Below are positions 6,252-10,751 of a stretch of 10,751 nucleotides of DNA, piece after piece. The notes below the pieces were generated by a model, which ran no database searches, had not been told where the DNA came from, and worked only from the letters and a program-made list of their open reading frames with translations. The first letter of the stretch is position 1. Each line of letters begins with the position of its first letter. The translations under genes and the position numbers were made by a program. The stretch lies in contig CAJTXX010000060.1 of NCBI GenBank assembly GCA_910584145.1, forward strand, positions 1 through 10,751. Reading direction: 5' to 3'. The DNA is from an uncultured Eggerthellaceae bacterium (GTDB lineage: Bacteria; Actinomycetota; Coriobacteriia; Coriobacteriales; Eggerthellaceae).

Positions 6252-6884
6252 TCAAGCACCCTTGAGGTCGGGGAATTCCCGCAGCAGGCGCTCCACCGGC
6301 AACCCGATGATGGTATCGAGCGACCCTTCGTAGCCCTCTACCAGCGCACGCCCCTCGCCTTGGATGGCATAAGCGCCCGCCTTGTCGAACGACTCGCCGC
6401 AGCGCAGATAGGCGGCTATCTCGTCGTCGGTCAGCGCGCGGAAGGTGACGTTGCTCGCGTCGGCGAAGGTGCGGTAGCCCATCGAGACCTCTTCGGCCTC
6501 CGGCGCAGCCAGCAACCACACCGACACCGCCGTGACCACCTGATGCGTGCAGCCCGAAAGCGCGCGCAGCATGCGCTTCGCGTCATCCAGGTTGCGCGGC
6601 TTGCCGAACACCGCGCCGTCCTTCACCACCATCGTGTCGGCACCTATGACAGCGAACATGCCGGTGGGCTTCTCGGCCAGCAGCTCCTGCATCACTGCGC
6701 CGGCTTTGCGCTCGGCTAGCTTCTTGGCCGCCTCGGCGGGCATGGCGAGCTGATCGGGCTCCAGATGCTCATCGACCGCAGCTGCCGGCGTGCGCACGGT
6801 GAACGTCACGCCCGCCTCGCGCAGCAGGTCGCGCCTGCGCGGGCTGCTGCTGGCCAGTATGACCTGTATCGGTCGCTCTTCCAT
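6252..6884 (-). CDS. maf: Maf family nucleoside triphosphate pyrophosphatase
   Basis: Cytoplasmic house-cleaning enzyme of 210 residues that hydrolyses dTTP, UTP and modified pyrimidine triphosphates to monophosphates. Maf is also linked to septum inhibition. Marks are LASSSPRR (10-17), ADT with catalytic Asp83 (82-84), GKP (94-96), THQVVTAVSV (113-122) and GESFDKAGAYAIQG (163-176). The Gln of AIQG is typical of the YhdE-type dTTP/UTP group rather than YceF. The ATG at 6884 is chosen because GGAGG sits eight bases upstream and only nine residues precede LASSSPRR. A possible earlier ATG at 6908 overlaps the preceding stop as ATGA, and would add eight residues. The gene is 20 bases from the solute-binding protein gene and is probably cotranscribed with it, without an obvious functional link. 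Confidence 0.95.
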   Translation of the reverse strand: MEERPIQVILASSSPRRRDLLREAGVTFTVRTPAAAVDEHLEPDQLAMPAEAAKKLAERKAGAVMQELLAEKPTGMFAVIGADTMVVKDGAVFGKPRNLDDAKRMLRALSGCTHQVVTAVSVWLLAAPEAEEVSMGYRTFADASNVTFRALTDDEIAAYLRCGESFDKAGAYAIQGEGRALVEGYEGSLDTIIGLPVERLLREFPDLKGA

Positions 6885-6892
6885 CGAAGATG

Positions 6893-6897
6893 CCTCC
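6893..6897 (-). promoter_or_regulatory. Ribosome binding site that fixes the maf start
   Basis: GGAGG on the minus strand, eight bases before the ATG at 6884-6882. It lies inside the reading frame that would follow from the upstream ATG at 6908, and so favours the shorter Maf. Confidence 0.6.
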
Positions 6898-6904
6898 ATC
6901 GGTG

Positions 6905-8266
6905 TCATCCGTGCAACCTGCTCGACGCCACGCCGGCGTCGATGGCGCGATTGCACTCCTCATCTATCAGCGCAGCGGCCTCCTCCGGGCTCACAGTGCC
7001 CATGAGCAGATCATGGATATGGAGGTAGAACACCTCGCGCACCGCACGCGTGTCGGGATTGCTGCCGGTGAAGTCGACCACGTTGCGACGGTTCTCCAAG
7101 AACAGGTCGAACTTCGGGATGTCACCGCTGTACGCCTGCGCCACCGCCTGAGAGGCGGGCAGCGTGCCGGCCGCATAGCTCAACAGCTCGCGGTTGCCGT
7201 ACACATACGCGAGGAAGTCCTTGGCCACCTGCACCTTCCGCTCATCGCCGTTGTCGAACACCTCGAACCCCGACACGAAGGAGGTGGCGCAGCCCTCCGG
7301 GCCTGGCCCCGGGAAGTTCACCAGGCCGACCGTGTCGCCATAGCGGGTGATGGAGGCGTTGTTCACCATATAGATGGCGAGCTGACCCTGGCGGAAGAGG
7401 CTCGAACAGTCCTCTATCTCCAGGTTCTCGCTATGCGGCGGATACCAGCCGCGCGCGACGCCGCCCTGCAGCCACGTGAGCGCAGCGATGCCCTCCGGCG
7501 AGCTCAGGTCGAAATGCCCCGTCTCGTCGAAGAACGACGACCCTGCCGAGCGCAGCAGCGTCATGATGTGCGTGTCGCCTTGCGAGCTGGCCGCGTACAT
7601 CATCATGGGATACTGCCCGTCGGGCAGGTTCGCCGCCAGCGTATCGAGTATGTGCGTCCAATCGGCCAGCGACCACGATGATATCTCGCCATCGGCGATA
7701 TAACCCGCAAGCCCTGCCTGCCGGAACATCTCCTTGTTATACGCCAGCACGTTCTGCCGCGCCAGGTAGGGCATCTTATACACGTGCCCGCCGATAGTGC
7801 TCAGGCCCCATAGGTAGTCGAACACATCCTCGCGCACTTGGTCGGTCACCACGTCATCGAGCGGCACCACGCGCCCGGTATGGATATAGGTGGACATGTT
7901 GAAGTAGTCGCCGTACAGCATATCGGCGGCCTCGCCGGAATCGAACGACTGCTCGATGGCGGTATCGTACTGGTTCTGCTCGAACACCTCCACTTCGATA
8001 TCGACATCAGCCCCGTCATAGGAGCGCTCGAACCCCTCAGCCATGCGCGAGATCACCTGATCGGCATACGCGATCGACTCGTCGAACACCACATCGTGGC
8101 CGGTGCGCGGCACCTTCACCAGCAGGTGCACCGTATCGCGCGGCTCCTGCACGGCGCACCCCGGCAACGCCGCTGAGCCGAGCGCGAGCGAAGCTGCCAG
8201 CAGCATCGCGCCTGCCTTCGCGAGCCATCCCCTCACGGCCGATCCCGCCTTGCGCGCGCATCTCAT
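6905..8266 (-). CDS. Lipoprotein solute-binding protein next to a sensor kinase
   Basis: Predicted lipid-anchored extracellular protein of 453 residues. The start has a basic n-region (RCARKAGSAVRGWLAK), a hydrophobic stretch (about 18-34) and lipobox LPGC with Cys37 as the anchor. The rest resembles the type 1 sugar/oligosaccharide-binding family (UgpB/MalE-like): an early DMLYGDYF segment, AYNKEMFRQAGL and a WTHILDTLAANL helix, then PEGIAALTWLQ, FRQGQLAIYMVNN and AKDFLAYVYGN. The ligand cannot be told. The ATG overlaps the kinase stop codon as ATGA and has GGAGG eight bases upstream inside the kinase gene, so the two are translationally coupled. No permease or ATPase gene is adjacent on either side. 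I infer that it works as a ligand-sensing partner of the kinase, or donates to a distant transporter. Confidence 0.88.
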   Translation of the reverse strand: MRCARKAGSAVRGWLAKAGAMLLAASLALGSAALPGCAVQEPRDTVHLLVKVPRTGHDVVFDESIAYADQVISRMAEGFERSYDGADVDIEVEVFEQNQYDTAIEQSFDSGEAADMLYGDYFNMSTYIHTGRVVPLDDVVTDQVREDVFDYLWGLSTIGGHVYKMPYLARQNVLAYNKEMFRQAGLAGYIADGEISSWSLADWTHILDTLAANLPDGQYPMMMYAASSQGDTHIMTLLRSAGSSFFDETGHFDLSSPEGIAALTWLQGGVARGWYPPHSENLEIEDCSSLFRQGQLAIYMVNNASITRYGDTVGLVNFPGPGPEGCATSFVSGFEVFDNGDERKVQVAKDFLAYVYGNRELLSYAAGTLPASQAVAQAYSGDIPKFDLFLENRRNVVDFTGSNPDTRAVREVFYLHIHDLLMGTVSPEEAAALIDEECNRAIDAGVASSRLHG

Positions 8267-10488
8267 CCGTCCGCCCTCCCTATCTCGCCGAGCTTCTCCA
8301 GCATCAGCCGCACATCCAGCGGCTTCGGCAGGAAGTCATCCATGCCGCTCTCGAGCGCACGGCTGCGGTCTTCGGTGAACGTGGAAGCCGTGCAAGCGAA
8401 TATGCGCACCGCACGCGCATCGACGCGATCGAGCGCGCGGATGGCACGGGCCGCCTCGTAGCCGTCCATGACCGGCATCTGCGCGTCCATCAGCACGGCA
8501 GAGAATGAGCCCTCCTCCGATGCAGCGAAGGCGTCCACCGCCTGCTGCCCGTCGGCCACGAGCACCACCTCATAACCCTCTTCGGCTAGGATGCTCGATA
8601 TGATGTCGGCGTTCAGCTCGTTGTCCTCTGCCACCAGCAGCTTCATGCCGCGGTCGCGCGGAGCCGCCTCCGACGGCCCGGGCGCAGCCTCGGATGCAGC
8701 GGCAGCGGTCTGCGGCTCGTAGGGCATCTCCGCGAGCTTCGTGGGGTTCAGCGGCAGCGACACGATCACCGTGAAGCGCGACCCTTCGCCCAGCTCGCTC
8801 TCCACTTCGAGCAAACCGCCCATCTGCTCCACGAGCAGATGGCAGATGGACATGCCCAGCCCCGTGCCCTTCTGGCTCTCGTCGTTAGAGCTGCGCTCCT
8901 GCGCGAATGCATCGAAGATATGCTGCCTGAACTCCTCGGTCATGCCGCAGCCGGTATCGGCTATGGAGATGGTCAAGCCCGCCCGCGCCCCTGAGGCATG
9001 CAAGTGCTGGCTCGCCTTCATGGTTATGGTGCCGCCTGCCGGCGTGAACTTCACCGCATTCGATAGGATGTTCATGAGCACCTGGCTCAAGCGCACCTCA
9101 TCGCCCATCAGGTACGGATAGGGCAGATCGGCCGCCTGCATATCGAAGCTGATGCCGCGCTCATCCATCGGCTCGCGCTGCATCTCGCAGACGTTCCCGA
9201 TAGCGCTGTTCAGATTGAACGGCCGGCAGTCGAGCTCCACCTTGCCTGCGCGCAGCTTCGACACGTCGAGGATATCGTTCACCAGCGAGAGCAGGTAGTT
9301 CGCGGCTTTGCCCAGCTTGCGCACATAACCCTCCATCGCGATCCGGTCGTCGAGGTTGCGCTCCATCAGGTGATTCAGGCCGATGATGCCGTTCAGCGGC
9401 GTGCGTATCTCGTGGCTCATGTTCGAGAGGAACTCAGCGCGCGCCGTCGCCTCGGCATTGGCCGACACCGAGCTCTTCATGAAGCGGTAGATGATGGCCA
9501 TCATGATCATCAGCACGATCACCACCGCGAACAGCATGCACGCCGTCATGAAGATGAACGGCGCGAAGCGCTCGGCGAACACCGAGGTCGGCACTGTCAT
9601 GATGAACGACCACGCCGTCCCGCGCACCGGCGCGAAGCTCATGACCAGCTGCTGGTTGTCGGCCGTCACGCAATTGATGACGAAGCTCTTGCCCTCGGAG
9701 ATGTTGCGGCGCACGTCCTCCATGGTCATGCCGTCTTCGATATAGCCCGCTTCCAGCACGTCATAGAAGTTGTCGCGGGTCGCCAGGTCGGTGGCCGGCG
9801 AGGTGTTCACGATGTAGTAGCCCTGGGGGTTCACCACGCTCGAGACGCCCTGGCCCTCGAAGCTCTCGATGAGCAGCTGAGCGCTCACGCTCGAGAGGTC
9901 GCTGCGGGCGAGCATACCCACGAAGTCGTGGCCGCCTATCTGCATGTGATGCAGGTGGATGCCGTATATCAGCGATTCCCGTGTCGTCTCCAAGCGGCCG
10001 TTCGCATCGTCGTAGAGCATCGCGAAATGCTCGCGCCCGTCGGCCATCAGCTCGTCGTAGGCGTGCTCATCCGCGTCGAGGCGCACGTAGGTGCTGCTGT
10101 AGAGCGAGCCGTCAGCATCGAGCAGATAGATGGCATTGAACAGCTCGGACGATGCAGCCTCCAGGTTCAGCTGCTGCTGCGCCTCGGAGATCGTCTCCAC
10201 ATCGTAGACCTCCATGCGCTTCGCCACCGAGCTCAAACGGCCATAGGTGTTGTTCAGCGAGCCCTCGATCGTCTCGACATCGTGGCGCGATATCTCGTCG
10301 ACCGTGGTCATGAGGTTCGAGGCGACCGTGGAGGAGAGCTGCACCAGATACACGCACACCGCCGCTATGACCAGCGTGGTGGCGATAGAGAATATCAATA
10401 TGTACTTTCGGCGGTTCAGCCGCGCTAACCCCGTCTCCCCGCGCGCGGTCGCAGCACACGCCGACCGGCCGCAGCGCCTCCTTCTCAA
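8263..10488 (-). CDS. Hybrid sensor histidine kinase/response regulator
   Basis: Membrane signalling protein of 741 residues. Order: an Arg-rich N-terminus, helix 1 (about 29-50), an extracellular domain of about 255 residues with features of a double-Cache sensor (YLLDADGSLYSS at 121-132, PQGYYIVNTS, FAPVRGTAWSFIMTVP), helix 2 (about 308-335), then HisKA with SHEIRTPLN (phospho-acceptor His359). The ATPase domain shows NILSNAVKFTP (473-483), DTGCGM (511-516) and GTGLGMSI (541-548). An Ala/Pro linker leads to a receiver with Glu621/Asp622, phospho-site Asp668, Thr700 and Lys722. No HPt or DNA-binding output domain is present, so phosphate must pass to a partner elsewhere. The start is a TTG with poor upstream spacing. 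A good AGAAGGAGG lies just inside the frame, so the true N-terminus is uncertain. The solute-binding protein gene overlaps its stop. Confidence 0.95.
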   Translation of the reverse strand: MRRRRCGRSACAATARGETGLARLNRRKYILIFSIATTLVIAAVCVYLVQLSSTVASNLMTTVDEISRHDVETIEGSLNNTYGRLSSVAKRMEVYDVETISEAQQQLNLEAASSELFNAIYLLDADGSLYSSTYVRLDADEHAYDELMADGREHFAMLYDDANGRLETTRESLIYGIHLHHMQIGGHDFVGMLARSDLSSVSAQLLIESFEGQGVSSVVNPQGYYIVNTSPATDLATRDNFYDVLEAGYIEDGMTMEDVRRNISEGKSFVINCVTADNQQLVMSFAPVRGTAWSFIMTVPTSVFAERFAPFIFMTACMLFAVVIVLMIMMAIIYRFMKSSVSANAEATARAEFLSNMSHEIRTPLNGIIGLNHLMERNLDDRIAMEGYVRKLGKAANYLLSLVNDILDVSKLRAGKVELDCRPFNLNSAIGNVCEMQREPMDERGISFDMQAADLPYPYLMGDEVRLSQVLMNILSNAVKFTPAGGTITMKASQHLHASGARAGLTISIADTGCGMTEEFRQHIFDAFAQERSSNDESQKGTGLGMSICHLLVEQMGGLLEVESELGEGSRFTVIVSLPLNPTKLAEMPYEPQTAAAASEAAPGPSEAAPRDRGMKLLVAEDNELNADIISSILAEEGYEVVLVADGQQAVDAFAASEEGSFSAVLMDAQMPVMDGYEAARAIRALDRVDARAVRIFACTASTFTEDRSRALESGMDDFLPKPLDVRLMLEKLGEIGRADG

Positions 10489-10495
10489 CCTGCCT

Positions 10496-10504
10496 AGTGT
10501 ACCA
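10496..10504 (-). promoter_or_regulatory. Candidate extended -10 promoter for the kinase gene
   Basis: TGGTACACT fits an extended -10 (TG-N-TAnAnT) with no matching -35. It lies between the adenine deaminase terminator and the kinase start. Transcription would begin near 10489, at the TTG start itself, so the message would be leaderless or the start lies further in. Confidence 0.3.
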
Positions 10505-10541
10505 AGACCGGCCGTGCGCCGCGCAGATGCACATCAGAAGA

Positions 10542-10579
10542 ACAGCTCGCCGGGCATTCCGAGCTGACCGGCGAGCTGT
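10542..10579 (-). terminator. Intrinsic-type terminator of adenine deaminase gene
   Basis: Thirteen bases after the deaminase stop, ACAGCTCGCCGG and CCGGCGAGCTGT form a perfect 12-bp stem around a 14-base loop. TCTTCTGATGT follows, giving a short interrupted U tract. The stem position and strength support termination before the kinase gene, though the tail is weaker than a classic one. Confidence 0.65.
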
Positions 10580-10592
10580 CGGGCGCGGGCGC

Positions 10593-10751
10593 CTACTCCT
10601 CTACGAACAGGTCGGTGAACTGGAACGTGGTGCAGTCGACCAAGCCCCGATTCGTCAGGCGCAGCTCGGGCAGGCAGGCCAGCGGGATGAGCGCCATCGT
10701 CATGAAGGGCGAGGGCATGGTGCAGCCGATCTGCGCCCAAGCGTCTTCCAG
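10593..10751 (-). CDS. ade: Adenine deaminase, C-terminal fragment (cut by window edge)
   Basis: The frame is open from the right edge to a TAG at 10595-10593 and gives the last 52 residues of a larger protein. The tail IGCTMPSPFMTMALIPLACL followed by PELRLTNRGLVDCTTFQF matches the conserved end of bacterial adenine deaminases (Ade/AdeC; typical PFMxLSFLALPVIPELKLTDRGLFD). That enzyme converts adenine to hypoxanthine and ammonia, the substrate for the Hpt encoded downstream in this window. The catalytic metal-binding part is outside the window and cannot be checked. Assignment rests on the tail motif alone. Transcription appears to end at the hairpin just downstream. Confidence 0.82.
   Translation of the reverse strand: MEDAWAQIGCTMPSPFMTMALIPLACLPELRLTNRGLVDCTTFQFTDLFVEE

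Noticed and set aside
6905..8266. Annotating the solute-binding protein simply as part of an ABC importer
   Set aside because: No permease or ATPase gene is in the window, while it is translationally coupled to a kinase. A transport role cannot be excluded but is not shown.
10112..10534. Minus-strand frame overlapping the kinase start, with a GTG preceded at 17 bases by AAGGAGG
   Set aside because: It is out of frame with the kinase, and its translation matches nothing and is His/Arg-rich; the ribosome spacing is too long.

Overview
The window looks like core chromosome of a high-GC Gram-positive bacterium, most likely a gut-type member of the Coriobacteriia (Eggerthella/Adlercreutzia/Slackia relatives). 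This placement is inference. It rests on the GC-rich coding sequence, the actinobacterial hpt-ftsH-fol gene neighbourhood, a lipoprotein-type solute-binding protein and an exogenous-biotin lifestyle (BioY plus a biotin ligase, with no biotin synthesis genes here). No mobile element, CRISPR array, tRNA or rRNA was seen.

All nine supported genes lie on the minus strand, so transcription runs from high to low coordinates. The right edge holds the last 52 codons of an adenine deaminase, closed by an intrinsic-terminator-like hairpin (10542-10579). Next comes a signalling pair. A membrane-bound hybrid histidine kinase/receiver (8263-10488) is joined by a 4-base ATGA overlap to a lipoprotein solute-binding protein (6905-8266), with no ABC permease or ATPase nearby. 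Maf nucleotide pyrophosphatase follows 20 bases later.

A strong hairpin right after maf and a possible new promoter separate this group from a housekeeping run: hpt (purine salvage), ftsH (membrane AAA+ protease), a fused folP-folK (folate synthesis) and birA (biotin-protein ligase). Spacing in this run is tight: 21 bases, 48 bases with a hairpin, then a 16-base overlap. The run resembles the actinobacterial tilS-hpt-ftsH-folE-folP-folB-folK cluster, but folE and folB are missing and folP and folK form one reading frame.

bioY (biotin ECF-type S component) is set apart by 100 bases containing a very AT-rich inverted repeat. It is a candidate biotin operator, although the local BirA has no DNA-binding domain. 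Positions 1-298 hold no gene I can support, but contain a 16-bp operator-like palindrome, several short hairpins and three GACCG repeats at exactly 11-bp spacing.

The best candidates for new biology are the kinase plus solute-binding-protein pair, the bioY palindrome and the FolP-FolK fusion without FolB.
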